This document shows positions 25,652 through 34,992 of a stretch of 64,000 nucleotides of DNA, in pieces; position 1 is the stretch's first letter; each line of letters begins with the position of its first letter. Both the position numbers and the translations under genes were made by a program. The notes under the pieces are model-generated. The model worked only from the letters and a program-made list of their open reading frames with translations, did not search any database and had not been told where the DNA came from. Source of the DNA: Algorimicrobium echini (GTDB lineage: Bacteria > Bacteroidota > Bacteroidia > Flavobacteriales > Flavobacteriaceae); contig NZ_FOVN01000001.1 in NCBI RefSeq assembly GCF_900115185.1, forward strand, positions 434,001 to 498,000. Reading direction: 5' to 3'.

Positions 25652-25813
25652 AGGGTAAACTGAAGAACGTTTCCGAATACTTTTAAAGATTATACGAAAC
25701 TTAAAAACCTGATTAGTGAGCTAAAACCGTCCCGACAAAGAACTTTTAGAACCTAGCGAGTAGACTTAAATTAGCCAGCAATTTGTAAATAAATAATTTG
25801 AATTTTTAATAAT

Positions 25814-26191
25814 TTAAACAGCTTGCCAGAGTATTACTGACAATAAAATGCAAGCAACAGGAAGCAACCAAAGCAAAAATATGGAGTGGTTTTGAGATTT
25901 CTTATTCAGCATTTTAGCATTTAGTACTTGACGCTTCCTTCCAGCATATTGCACCCAATTTTTAAAAAAAATAAAAATGGTGGCTATAATAAATAATACC
26001 CACGCTTTATCTTGAGACATGGTATTCATATTCATCTGGCTAGAAAAACCAGCAAAAAACATCCCTAATAACAACAAGATACAGCATTGTAAAATAGAAA
26101 TATAAACCGTAGCTAGTTGATTGGCTTTTTTGTGTTTTTTGTTTTTATAGTGTCTAAACAGGCTAAAAAAAAGAGAATCGAAAGTGGACAT
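25814..26191 (-). CDS. Small membrane protein of unknown function
   Basis: This 125-residue protein has three predicted membrane helices (about 29-47, 64-78 and 101-122) and a basic N-terminus (RHYKNKKHKKANQ). It has no recognised family or catalytic motif. It lies downstream of the DUF5689 lipoprotein gene on the same strand, separated by a terminator, so it is probably transcribed on its own. About 160 bases without features separate it from the EEP gene, which converges on it. Confidence 0.65.
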   Translation of the reverse strand: MSTFDSLFFSLFRHYKNKKHKKANQLATVYISILQCCILLLLGMFFAGFSSQMNMNTMSQDKAWVLFIIATIFIFFKNWVQYAGRKRQVLNAKMLNKKSQNHSIFLLWLLPVACILLSVILWQAV

Positions 26192-26215
26192 GAGTACAGA
26201 TATGGTATAAAAATT

Positions 26216-26249
26216 AAAAACCTGCTAAATGTAATCATTAGCAGGTTTT
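26216..26249 (-). terminator. Terminator of the TonB receptor / DUF5689 operon
   Basis: CCTGCTAA (26221-26228) pairs with TTAGCAGG (26238-26245), extended by ATG/CAT with one bulge. An A-run to the left is the T-run on the minus strand. It lies 23 bases after the stop of the DUF5689 gene. Confidence 0.82.
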
Positions 26250-26271
26250 AATAATATAAAATTAATAACTT

Positions 26272-27669
26272 TTATTCAGTTGCAAATACATTAAAGTTAT
26301 CTACTTGGTAAGCACCATCTAAAGATGTATCGGTTCCAGATCCTGTAACTTTAAAAGCAACATAAAGAGTACCTGTATAACCAGAAATATCAATTAAACC
26401 AGAGTCAACCATTTCATACCAGCTATTATCCATAGTTGGCAAGCTAGCAGATACTGGTTCCCATGTGGCAGCTAATACATCAGTTCCATCAAAATCAGTT
26501 GAAACAAATACTTCTAAAGTGTTTGCTTCTGACTCTAAATGGTGTTGAGCAGCTGTAAAGTTTAATCTTTCGTCTTCTTGAGCATCCATATCTATACCTG
26601 GTGACACTAACCAAGCAATATTTACTGGACTTCCTGAATTAAAAGTACTGAATTCAGTATAGCCATTGTTATCGAATATTTTCTCTCTCCAAACCCATGA
26701 ACCTGCTTCTGCAAAGTTTGTCCAACCTGGAATGTCTAAATTGGTATTGTTTGTTGCAGATTCAAAATCTTCACTAAAAATAGCAACTGCTAACGAGCAA
26801 CGGTTACCTTCAAGGTTTACATCATCAACAGAGTTTAATGCTAATACTACAGAGGCACCATCGAAGGTTTTGTTTACTACTGCCTTAAGAGTTCCATTTC
26901 CAGTAGGTAATAATTCGTTCTTAAATGTAGAGAAACCACTAGTTTCAAGGTTAATTGTAGTGTAATTTACACCTCCACATGATTGAAGTTGTCTTTTTGT
27001 ATCAAAATCTTCCATTGGATCAAAGTAACGCTTACCTGCTAAATTATCAGCAAACTCCACATTATCTAATTGTATAAACACACCAACAAGACTTGAGTTT
27101 ATTTGAGATACAGATACGCTTAATGGTACTATTTCTTCAGTAACAGGCGATCTAAAAACATGTGTTCTTGCACGAGTTTGTCCTAAACTTGTTACGGTTG
27201 TTCCGTATTGATCTGTTTCAATTCCACCTCCAATAGCAGTAACACCATTACCAACACGTTCTTCACCAATATATAAATCTTTTAAACTTACATAAACTTC
27301 ACGACCAAAGTTAAATTGATTATATAAGTCCACTTGATTAATTATTACTTTAATAGCAGTAGTTGGGCTTGAGGGACTATCTTGAAGATAAAATTCTTTA
27401 AAGAAATTTCCTGATTTATCTGAAGAAGACACATACCCTTTAATATAAATGTTTTCATCTATTGGCTCTAAAAAATCGCCTACAGAGTACATTGCTTTTG
27501 CTTCAGCTATTGAAATCTCTGTTCCATTAGCTAGTAAAGTGTTTAATCGTGCATTTTCTTCATCACCTAAACTTGTAGGTATGGTGTAATCGTCATCTTG
27601 AACACAAGATACAATAGCTAAACTAGCAACTATTGTTAATACTAGGGTTAAAAATTTATTTGTTTTCAT
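26272..27669 (-). CDS. DUF5689 and choice-of-anchor J domain lipoprotein
   Basis: This is a surface lipoprotein of about 465 residues (IVSC lipobox, Cys about 22). I chose ATG 27669 over an upstream in-frame TTG. Residues about 30-290 match DUF5689 as I recall it, an OB-like ligand-binding domain (NIYIKGYVSSSDKSGNFFKEFYLQD, quoted in part). Residues about 300-465 are a choice-of-anchor J jelly-roll domain (FSEDFES, GWTNFAEAGSWVW, DGAYQVDNFNV). It follows a TonB-dependent receptor by 37 bases and is probably its lid or substrate-binding partner. A secreted EEP hydrolase is encoded divergently from the receptor. Confidence 0.82.
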   Translation of the reverse strand: MKTNKFLTLVLTIVASLAIVSCVQDDDYTIPTSLGDEENARLNTLLANGTEISIAEAKAMYSVGDFLEPIDENIYIKGYVSSSDKSGNFFKEFYLQDSPSSPTTAIKVIINQVDLYNQFNFGREVYVSLKDLYIGEERVGNGVTAIGGGIETDQYGTTVTSLGQTRARTHVFRSPVTEEIVPLSVSVSQINSSLVGVFIQLDNVEFADNLAGKRYFDPMEDFDTKRQLQSCGGVNYTTINLETSGFSTFKNELLPTGNGTLKAVVNKTFDGASVVLALNSVDDVNLEGNRCSLAVAIFSEDFESATNNTNLDIPGWTNFAEAGSWVWREKIFDNNGYTEFSTFNSGSPVNIAWLVSPGIDMDAQEDERLNFTAAQHHLESEANTLEVFVSTDFDGTDVLAATWEPVSASLPTMDNSWYEMVDSGLIDISGYTGTLYVAFKVTGSGTDTSLDGAYQVDNFNVFATE

Positions 27670-27706
27670 AATCAATAATTCGTTTAATTAATTTTCTTTT
27701 TCGTTT

Positions 27707-30463
27707 TTAGAATCTAAAGTTAACATTTACAAAATAAGTTGCACCACGTCCATACCAATATTTTGGTCCAAACTGACGTTTAGGCGCTTGATTGTCAGCT
27801 AACAACTCTGTATAATTGGCATTTCTACCTTGTTCAAAACCACCTGTTTTATAGATTTCATCCAACAAGTTATTGACGCTAGCAAAAAGGCCGATGTAAT
27901 AATCGCCAACTTTCCAAGATTTTCCACCTGTTAAATTTACAGTAAAATAGGCATCAATCTCTTCTTGCTTTAATAATTCAGTTGCAATATCTTCATCATA
28001 ATTGTTAATTGGTAGACCATCATTAGCTAAATAAAAGTTCTGTGTTCTTAATAATGGGCTCACATCTATATAGGCATTTGCTAAATAGTTAACGGTTGCA
28101 CCAAAAAACCAGTAGTCTGGATCACGATATTCAAAACCTAATGAATACGCTTGTTGTGGACCACCTGCCACTTTATAATCTTTTAAATTAGATGTAAACG
28201 TTTGAGTTCTGCCCCTAGTACCAAAACTAGTTGATGTTAAATATAAATCAGGATTATTATCATAAGTATACTGACCTACAGATGCAACACCTTTTAATTT
28301 AATGGTTGGTGTTACTTGAGCCTCAATACCTAATTCCGCTCCAATATGTTTTTTATCTACACCTTGTAACACTTCCTGAACAAAAGCAGAAGTGTCATTG
28401 AATGCTTCATCTACGTTTGTTATACCATCCGCATAATAAAATGAAATTTCGTTGGCATCTTCAATTTTTGTGTAGAAACCTGTTAACTTCGCTTTTACAA
28501 TTGGTGATCTGAAAATATAACTAGCATCAAAAGCGGTAATTTTTTCTTCTGTAATATTATCAACCACACTATTATTGTCTCTTGAGTTTGAGTACGAGTT
28601 TCTAATTGTTGGCGCCTTTGTTAAATAACCACCGTTAACATCTATTAAATGTTTTCCTGTAATTTTATACGTTAAACCAGCTTTAGCACCAACTCCTGTA
28701 AAATTTAATTTTTCACCTTTTCCAAGCGATAAATTTCCTAGAAACGCGCTATTTTCCCAGAGTCCTTCACGCTGGTAGGTTGTACTTGTTAGACTTCCTG
28801 AAAGGTAAAAATCTACTTTACTATATTTAAATTGAGCTTGTGCATATCCTGAAATAATTTCTGAATAAATATTGTAGTTATAGCGATATTTATCACCCTC
28901 ACCAATAATACGGTTTGGATTTTGATTATCAAACTGAAACCCATCAAAAGCATCTACATTTAAATACCCAGTAGCACCTAACAAATCAATAATTTCTCCA
29001 AAATTTTCAGACTTTAAATTTTTGTAATTTATAGCGGCATTTAAAATAATATTCTGATTAATTTCGGTATTAAATATGGAGTTAACTGTTAATAGTTTGT
29101 CATCACTACGATCCTCATATAAGGCGTAGGCACCAGCTTCACCAACAGAAGCATTAGTTACGTTAGCATCCAGGATACGAGGCCAGTCAATTTGCCCATC
29201 ATTAATAAAATTTTGTTCAGCTATATAAGCTCCTGCATAATCAGGACCATCAGAATCCGCTAAAAAGTAGCTTGGTAAACTTTGGTAATACGCAGGACTT
29301 GGGTTTCCTCCACCTCCAAAGTCCAAACGGCTATTACCTATTTTACCGTACTGATAACCAACATTGGTATTTAAGGTTGTTTTACTATTAATGTCCCAAT
29401 AATGATTTAGCATAAAAATTGGCTCTTCAATTTCTTTGATTCGTGAATTTTTCTTTTCACCATCTAAATAGCCCCAATACTCATTATACTTAATATCTTT
29501 TAAATCATAAACCTCTTGGGTATTAGGCGATGACTTTCCACGACGGTTTGGCGTGTACATAGAAGTAAAATTCAAGCTATGTTTGTCGTTGATTTGCTTT
29601 TCAACAGCAACAAAAAATGAATTGGCATCATATAGTGTTGCATCTTGATAGCCTTCATTTCCCCAACGTCTTCCGCCCATAACAGCATAAGACCAACCAC
29701 CTTCAAGTAAACCAGAGGCATAACTAGCCATAACACGATTGGTATAACTTCTGTTAGAAGAAGAATAGGTAACACGACCACCTTCACGATATTGAGATGC
29801 ACGCACATTCATATTTGTAGTTCCTAAAATACCACCAAAGTTATAAGCAGAAGGAGCTAAACCAGTTGTTAATTCCTGATTACGTAGCATATCATTTAAG
29901 CCTCCCCAATTACTCCATTGTGGTCTACCATCATAAATTTTATTCATTTCAATTCCATTAACTAAAACAGAACCGTTTTCAGAATCTAAACCTCTTACTC
30001 TAAAAAAAGATGAACTCCACTCAAAAGCAGCGGTTCTTTGAAACACATCTTGCGATGATTGTAGTAAACCCGAAATATTATCAAGTCCGCCAGAATCATC
30101 ATCCAATTCATCTTCTGTTAATTGAATTGTAAATAAATCGGCTGATGTATCCCGTTCTAAAGTCATATCTGTAATATTTACCGTTTGACCTTCATTAATA
30201 ACAATTGGATACCTTTTAAAGATGTATTCATCTTTCGATATTCTTAAAATCTGCTCACCCAGTGGTAAATCTGATGTTAATTCAAACATACCGTTTTCAT
30301 CAGTTACTGTCGAAATTTGTGTCCCTTCTATAGTAACCGTTACATTTCTGATGGGATTAAAAGAAATAACATCTGTGACACTTCCTTTGACTATTGTTTG
30401 CTGTGCAAACGCAGTAATAGTCGCGAAAAATCCAAATAAAAAAACAATTAAACTTTTTTTCAT
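27707..30463 (-). CDS. TonB-dependent outer-membrane receptor
   Basis: This is a 918-residue outer-membrane transporter. It has a signal peptide ending AFAQ (about 21), a carboxypeptidase-like regulatory domain (about 23-110, VKGSVTDVISFNPIRNVTV), a plug domain (VRGLDSENGSVLVNGIEMN) and a C-terminal beta-barrel ending in Phe (VNFRF). The DUF5689 lipoprotein downstream and the divergent secreted EEP hydrolase suggest uptake of a product of phosphoester hydrolysis, such as nucleosides or phosphate compounds. This substrate is an inference from neighbourhood. Confidence 0.9.
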   Translation of the reverse strand: MKKSLIVFLFGFFATITAFAQQTIVKGSVTDVISFNPIRNVTVTIEGTQISTVTDENGMFELTSDLPLGEQILRISKDEYIFKRYPIVINEGQTVNITDMTLERDTSADLFTIQLTEDELDDDSGGLDNISGLLQSSQDVFQRTAAFEWSSSFFRVRGLDSENGSVLVNGIEMNKIYDGRPQWSNWGGLNDMLRNQELTTGLAPSAYNFGGILGTTNMNVRASQYREGGRVTYSSSNRSYTNRVMASYASGLLEGGWSYAVMGGRRWGNEGYQDATLYDANSFFVAVEKQINDKHSLNFTSMYTPNRRGKSSPNTQEVYDLKDIKYNEYWGYLDGEKKNSRIKEIEEPIFMLNHYWDINSKTTLNTNVGYQYGKIGNSRLDFGGGGNPSPAYYQSLPSYFLADSDGPDYAGAYIAEQNFINDGQIDWPRILDANVTNASVGEAGAYALYEDRSDDKLLTVNSIFNTEINQNIILNAAINYKNLKSENFGEIIDLLGATGYLNVDAFDGFQFDNQNPNRIIGEGDKYRYNYNIYSEIISGYAQAQFKYSKVDFYLSGSLTSTTYQREGLWENSAFLGNLSLGKGEKLNFTGVGAKAGLTYKITGKHLIDVNGGYLTKAPTIRNSYSNSRDNNSVVDNITEEKITAFDASYIFRSPIVKAKLTGFYTKIEDANEISFYYADGITNVDEAFNDTSAFVQEVLQGVDKKHIGAELGIEAQVTPTIKLKGVASVGQYTYDNNPDLYLTSTSFGTRGRTQTFTSNLKDYKVAGGPQQAYSLGFEYRDPDYWFFGATVNYLANAYIDVSPLLRTQNFYLANDGLPINNYDEDIATELLKQEEIDAYFTVNLTGGKSWKVGDYYIGLFASVNNLLDEIYKTGGFEQGRNANYTELLADNQAPKRQFGPKYWYGRGATYFVNVNFRF

Positions 30464-30524
30464 GCTAGAATTTATAATTAAAAAAATTGATACTTTGCGT
30501 TAAATGTTAATTAAATTAAGGCTG

Positions 30525-30532
30525 CAAATTTA
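30525..30532 (-). promoter_or_regulatory. Predicted -7 box (TAAATTTG) for the TonB receptor operon
   Basis: The minus strand reads TAAATTTG, matching TAnnTTTG, about 61 bases before the receptor start codon. No good -33 TTG was seen. It lies back to back with the box for the divergent EEP gene. Confidence 0.4.
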
Positions 30533-30552
30533 CATTATTTCTAATAAATATC

Positions 30553-30560
30553 TACTTTTG
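30553..30560 (+). promoter_or_regulatory. Predicted -7 box (TACTTTTG) for the secreted EEP gene
   Basis: TACTTTTG matches TAnnTTTG, 46 bases before the ATG at 30607. It is 20 bases from the opposing box of the TonB receptor, so the two transcripts may share regulation. Confidence 0.42.
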
Positions 30561-30606
30561 GCGCAAGAATTGTAATAACATAACTTAAACATAACAATAC
30601 AACTAC

Positions 30607-31659
30607 ATGAAAAATTTCAAAGTTTGGATTACTGTAATCCTTGTATGCTTAACTATAACTGTAAAAGCACAAGAAGGAAAGAAGTTTAAAATTCATACGG
30701 TAGCCTTTTATAATCTAGAAAATTTATTTGACACAATTAATGATCCTAATAAAAATGATGAGGCTAGCCCTATCATGGAAATGAGGGTAAACACTAGCGA
30801 TATTTATAAAAAGAAAGTATCTAATATGGCACGTGTACTTGCTGATATTGGTACAGATACAGCTAAAAATTCACCTGTAATTATTGGTGTTTCAGAGGTT
30901 GAAAATCAAGATGTTTTAGAGGATGTGGTTAATGACCCACAATTAATTTCAAAAGATTATGGCATTGTGCATTATGATTCGCCAGACCGTCGTGGTATAG
31001 ATGTGGGTTTACTATACCAGAAAAAATATTTTACACCTTTACACACCAGTAATCATGAATTAATTATTTTTGATGATAGTTCTCGCGAGCGTGTGTATAC
31101 CAGGGACCAACTTTTAGTTAGTGGAAAACTAGAAGGTGAAATGATTCATATTATTGTAAATCACTGGCCCTCTAGAAGCGGTGGTGAAGCAAGAAGCCGC
31201 CCAAAACGAGTTGCAGCAGCGAAATTGAGCAAAAAAATTATTGATTCCTTACAAACCATTGATCCATATGCTAAAATTATCTTGATGGGCGATTTAAATG
31301 ACGACCCTACTAATGAAAGTGTTAAAGAGGTTTTGGGAGCTAAAAAGGAAAAAGAAGATGTAGCACTTAAAGGCATTTATAATCCCATGGAAAACATGTT
31401 TAAAATGGGTTTAGGTTCTAATGCCTATAGAGATAGTTGGAGTTTATTTGATCAGGTATTAATAACACAACCTTTTTTAGAAAAAGATTATAGCTCGTTA
31501 CGTTTTTACCAAGCACATATTTTTAATAAAAATTACTTAGTTAATAAAAAAGGTCGTTACAAAGGTTATCCTTTACGAAGCTTTGCAGACGGAGGGTTTA
31601 CCGATGGTTTTAGCGATCACTTTCCGGCTTATATTTACTTAATTAAAGAAGTAAAATAA
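30607..31659 (+). CDS. Secreted endonuclease/exonuclease/phosphatase family protein
   Basis: This is a 350-residue exported EEP hydrolase with a signal peptide cut near VKAQ (about 21). Motifs: FYNLENLFDTIND, GVSEVENQDVL, DRRGIDVGLLY, VNHWPSRSGGEARSRP, MGDLNDDPTN and GFSDHFPAY. All metal-binding and catalytic positions of the fold appear present. It is clearly paralogous to the gene at 24686, which lacks a signal. It is transcribed away from a TonB receptor/DUF5689 pair, which suggests an extracellular nuclease or phosphoesterase feeding that transporter. Confidence 0.88.
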   Translation: MKNFKVWITVILVCLTITVKAQEGKKFKIHTVAFYNLENLFDTINDPNKNDEASPIMEMRVNTSDIYKKKVSNMARVLADIGTDTAKNSPVIIGVSEVENQDVLEDVVNDPQLISKDYGIVHYDSPDRRGIDVGLLYQKKYFTPLHTSNHELIIFDDSSRERVYTRDQLLVSGKLEGEMIHIIVNHWPSRSGGEARSRPKRVAAAKLSKKIIDSLQTIDPYAKIILMGDLNDDPTNESVKEVLGAKKEKEDVALKGIYNPMENMFKMGLGSNAYRDSWSLFDQVLITQPFLEKDYSSLRFYQAHIFNKNYLVNKKGRYKGYPLRSFADGGFTDGFSDHFPAYIYLIKEVK

Positions 31660-31680
31660 ACAGTCCTATTTTTAAATTAA

Positions 31681-31713
31681 AAAAGCGCCTTCTTAACTTG
31701 AAGGCGCTTTTTT
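31681..31713. terminator. Bidirectional intrinsic terminator
   Basis: AAAAGCGCCTTC (31681-31692) pairs perfectly with GAAGGCGCTTTT (31700-31711) around TTAACTT, flanked by A- and T-runs. It separates the converging EEP and small membrane protein genes. Confidence 0.92.
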
Positions 31714-31731
31714 ATTGGAACGTTATTGGAT

Positions 31732-32172
31732 TTAACCAATCCAAACTTGCCAAGGAATTTTAGCCAAAATAAGAATTAATGCTAGCGTGTAAAATACAGC
31801 AATCATTCTAAATTTTGCTTTTGAGGTTAATTTCTTTTTATGTTTAGAGTAGCCAATGGTTATTAAAGCAATGGCAATAATCATTGTTAATGGATGTTCA
31901 ATTATGTTGGAACGTAAGATACTGTCTTTCATAACAGCTCCCATACCCATATTGCTAATAACTGACATATAATCTGATACAAAGTAAAACACAATTCCTA
32001 AAAGTAGTTGAATATGTGAAACGATTAACGTAAAGAGTGATATTCTAAAATCTTTAGCAGAATATTCCTTTCCTGCCATACTTTTAACAATGGCATTTAA
32101 AGTAGCTACAACAAGGATGAAAAGCACCAAATAAGCCCATCCGGAATGAAGCATTTTTATGGTATTATACAT
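31732..32172 (-). CDS. Four-helix membrane protein, cytochrome b-like
   Basis: This 146-residue protein has four predicted membrane helices (about 11-30, 45-66, 93-107, 122-142). Histidines at 9, 53 and 93 sit near helix ends and could bind haem; similar flavobacterial proteins are often labelled cytochrome B in annotation, as I recall. No CXXCH motif is present. It stands alone between two terminators. Haem binding is a suggestion, not shown. Confidence 0.65.
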   Translation of the reverse strand: MYNTIKMLHSGWAYLVLFILVVATLNAIVKSMAGKEYSAKDFRISLFTLIVSHIQLLLGIVFYFVSDYMSVISNMGMGAVMKDSILRSNIIEHPLTMIIAIALITIGYSKHKKKLTSKAKFRMIAVFYTLALILILAKIPWQVWIG

Positions 32173-32221
32173 ATTTTAAAGTTTAATAGTTAGTATTACA
32201 AATGTACTAAATAAAGCCTAT

Positions 32222-32255
32222 AAAAAAACCGCTTCATAAACTGAAGCGGTTTTTT
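32222..32255 (-). terminator. Intrinsic terminator of the second TonB receptor gene
   Basis: A perfect stem AAAAAACCGCTTCA / TGAAGCGGTTTTTT has a 5-base loop TAAAC. It lies 18 bases after the receptor stop codon on the minus strand. Confidence 0.92.
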
Positions 32256-32273
32256 AGTAATATATTATACGGA

Positions 32274-34826
32274 TTAGAAGTTAAAGCGGATACTTGTGTT
32301 CCAAGTTCTACCATAACCAAATCTACCTGTATTATCTTTGTTAACACCTTTGTAGTTCTCTTCTGGGTTAGCAGAAGCTTGCGTGTTACCATTAACAGAT
32401 TCTAAATATACTTCGTCAAAAACGTTGTTTACGTTTAAACGGAATTGTAAAGAACTCTTGTTGTTTTCGCCCAATTGCATTTTATAAGAAAAGCCAAGAT
32501 CAACAGTATCATAAGAAGGCATAGATAATGTTTCCTTATCTAATGAACCAGTAGAGTAAATATCATTGTACCAATTCCAAGCAGCGTCAATACTTGTTCT
32601 TGGCAAAAACTCATAACTACCATTGATACCAGCAGTTACTTGTGCAGCACCACCAACATTAAAGCCATCAATAACAATTTCTTCTTCAGCTCCTACTTGA
32701 TTACCATCTTGATCAAATGTTCTTTCTCTTGCATTATCTTTAAATTGCCATTCGCCTAACGATAAAAATCCGTTTAAGTTTAATTTATCTAATGGACGTG
32801 TCATAACTTCTAATTCCACACCATAGTGAACCTGTTTAACACCTAATGTTTGGAAACTTAGAAAATCTTCAGCATTTTCACCATTCGTATTTACTAAAGT
32901 TCTATTGTCCCATGTAGTATGATACGCATTTAAGTTTGCCGAAATTGCTCTACCGCCATTAAATTGGTATCCAAATTCGAAACCAGTAATTTCTTCATTA
33001 TCAACTTCAGGAGATAATAACTCGTTACCACCTCTATTGTTTTGAAATAAAGTATCATGAAATGGTTGACGAGAATAGTAACCAGCATTAACGAAAACTT
33101 TATGCATTGAGCTAATTGTGTAGGCTGCACCAACTTTAAGGTTATACCCTAAATTATTTACTTTTTCAGAATCTTCAGACACACCCGCTTCTTGTACATT
33201 TATAAATTCTGTTCTTACATGCGATTGGTTAGATAAAGCTCCTTGAAAGAAAGCAGAAAAATTATCTTTAGCATATTCCAATTGACCAAAAACACCTGCA
33301 TAATTAATTTGCTCTTCGTAATCATATCCAAAACGCTGATCGTGCTCCGTATTAGGATTAAAGAATACTTCCCATGGATTGATTCCACCAGCTTCAGTTA
33401 ACTGATATGCACCACCGTTATACGTGCTAGAAGCATTCACGGCATCAACAGCAATAAACTCTCTCACATCTCTAAAATGGATTCCATTATAAAAACGAAC
33501 ATCCGCACCTACGTTAAAATTTAAAGTTTCTGTTAATTGATTATTATAGTTAGTTACAGCTCCATACCAGTTGTGGTTATTGTTAGATCCTCTAGCATAC
33601 AATAATTCATTTGTGTCTCTATCTGTAATAGATTGCGCAAAACTACCTCTACCCATAGAACCATAAAGAACTGTAGATAATGAAGAATCGTCATTAATAG
33701 TCCAATCCCAACTTAAGTTAGCAACTGGCTTGTGATAAATATTACGACCTCCTGGATACGCTCCTCCGTGTAATGTATTAGGACTGTTTACACCATTGTA
33801 AGTCCAAGAGTTATAACGTCTACCTCTTTCACTTTCTAAAAATGAACCAATGGATCCACTTCCTGCTACTGCATGCCATTGAGGTGCACCAGTTAATAAG
33901 AAGTTGAATGTATGGTCTTCAGTTGGTTGATAACCTACAGATAAAAAGTAGGTTTGCCCTTGTCCTTGTGTATTATCCACATAACCATCACCTTGCCAAT
34001 GACCTAATAGTCCTGAAAAAGACCACCCTTTATCACTCACACCTGTTGAGAAATAAGCTGTAGATTTAATGTAGTTATCATTACCTACCATTTGCTGAAC
34101 AAAACCACCTGCTTTTCTATCAATTGTTTTTGTTACAATGTTTACGGTACCACCAACAGAAGAAATTGCTAATTTAGATGCTCCCAAACCTCTTTGTACC
34201 TGGATAGCATTTGCTACTTCTGTAACACCTTGCCAATTAGACCAATACATCTTTCCGTCTTCCATACCATTTATTGGTTGACCATTCAATAAAAAAGCAA
34301 TATTTGTTTGATCGAAACCACGTAAAAACATTTGACCATCACCAAAACCACCTGATTGAAGTGTTTGTACAGAAGGTGTTGATTTTAATAAAACTGGTAA
34401 ATCAAAATTTCCAGATTTTTCCTGAATTTCTGCTGATCGGATTGTAGACACAGCAATTGGTGTTTGTCTATCTTCTGCTAAATCAATAACACCTGATCCT
34501 ACTATAACAATTTCTTCTAAAGAATTGTCGCCAACTAAAACAATACTGCCTAAATTTTTGTTCCCTGTTATTGTAAAAGTTTGAGTTTCGTAACCTACAT
34601 AAGAAATAACTAATGTAGCGTTCGTACTTTGAGTTGTAATTGTAAACTCACCATCAAAATTTGAAGACACACCATTAGTAGTACCTTTTTCAATGATGTT
34701 GGCACCAGGAAGTGGTGCGTTCATTTCGGCATCCATAATCGTACCAGTAACGGTACTTTGAGCCATTGCTATACCAGTAAACAAAAACGCTACTGCTAAA
34801 AATAATAATCTTGTAATTTTTTTCAT
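32274..34826 (-). CDS. TonB-dependent receptor with carboxypeptidase-like N-domain
   Basis: This is an 850-residue outer-membrane transporter. It has a signal peptide ending IAMAQ (about 22), a carboxypeptidase-regulatory-like domain (about 24-105, PLPGANIIEKGTTNGVSSNFDGEF, quoted in part) and a plug with FLRGFDQTNIAFLLNGQPINGMEDG (quoted in part). The beta-barrel ends in IRFNF. It is monocistronic: terminator behind it, and no SusD-like gene next to it. The substrate cannot be inferred; it may be a metal complex or small organic ligand as in other SusD-less receptors. Confidence 0.9.
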   Translation of the reverse strand: MKKITRLLFLAVAFLFTGIAMAQSTVTGTIMDAEMNAPLPGANIIEKGTTNGVSSNFDGEFTITTQSTNATLVISYVGYETQTFTITGNKNLGSIVLVGDNSLEEIVIVGSGVIDLAEDRQTPIAVSTIRSAEIQEKSGNFDLPVLLKSTPSVQTLQSGGFGDGQMFLRGFDQTNIAFLLNGQPINGMEDGKMYWSNWQGVTEVANAIQVQRGLGASKLAISSVGGTVNIVTKTIDRKAGGFVQQMVGNDNYIKSTAYFSTGVSDKGWSFSGLLGHWQGDGYVDNTQGQGQTYFLSVGYQPTEDHTFNFLLTGAPQWHAVAGSGSIGSFLESERGRRYNSWTYNGVNSPNTLHGGAYPGGRNIYHKPVANLSWDWTINDDSSLSTVLYGSMGRGSFAQSITDRDTNELLYARGSNNNHNWYGAVTNYNNQLTETLNFNVGADVRFYNGIHFRDVREFIAVDAVNASSTYNGGAYQLTEAGGINPWEVFFNPNTEHDQRFGYDYEEQINYAGVFGQLEYAKDNFSAFFQGALSNQSHVRTEFINVQEAGVSEDSEKVNNLGYNLKVGAAYTISSMHKVFVNAGYYSRQPFHDTLFQNNRGGNELLSPEVDNEEITGFEFGYQFNGGRAISANLNAYHTTWDNRTLVNTNGENAEDFLSFQTLGVKQVHYGVELEVMTRPLDKLNLNGFLSLGEWQFKDNARERTFDQDGNQVGAEEEIVIDGFNVGGAAQVTAGINGSYEFLPRTSIDAAWNWYNDIYSTGSLDKETLSMPSYDTVDLGFSYKMQLGENNKSSLQFRLNVNNVFDEVYLESVNGNTQASANPEENYKGVNKDNTGRFGYGRTWNTSIRFNF

Positions 34827-34858
34827 TGTATTAATAAGATTTGTTTTTAAATTTTCGG

Positions 34859-34866
34859 CAAAATTA
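34859..34866 (-). promoter_or_regulatory. Predicted -7 box (TAATTTTG) for the second TonB receptor
   Basis: The minus strand reads TAATTTTG, a TAnnTTTG match, 32 bases before the start codon. No -33 TTG at standard spacing was seen. Confidence 0.42.
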
Positions 34867-34992
34867 ACTCTTTAAAGCATATTAACATTACTTTAAAGTT
34901 AAGTTTTTATGCTCTTTATGAAGATATTAATAATTTAGCGTTGATAATCTGATAAAAAATAAAGCTATTAACAGGTTTTTCAACAAAAAAAA

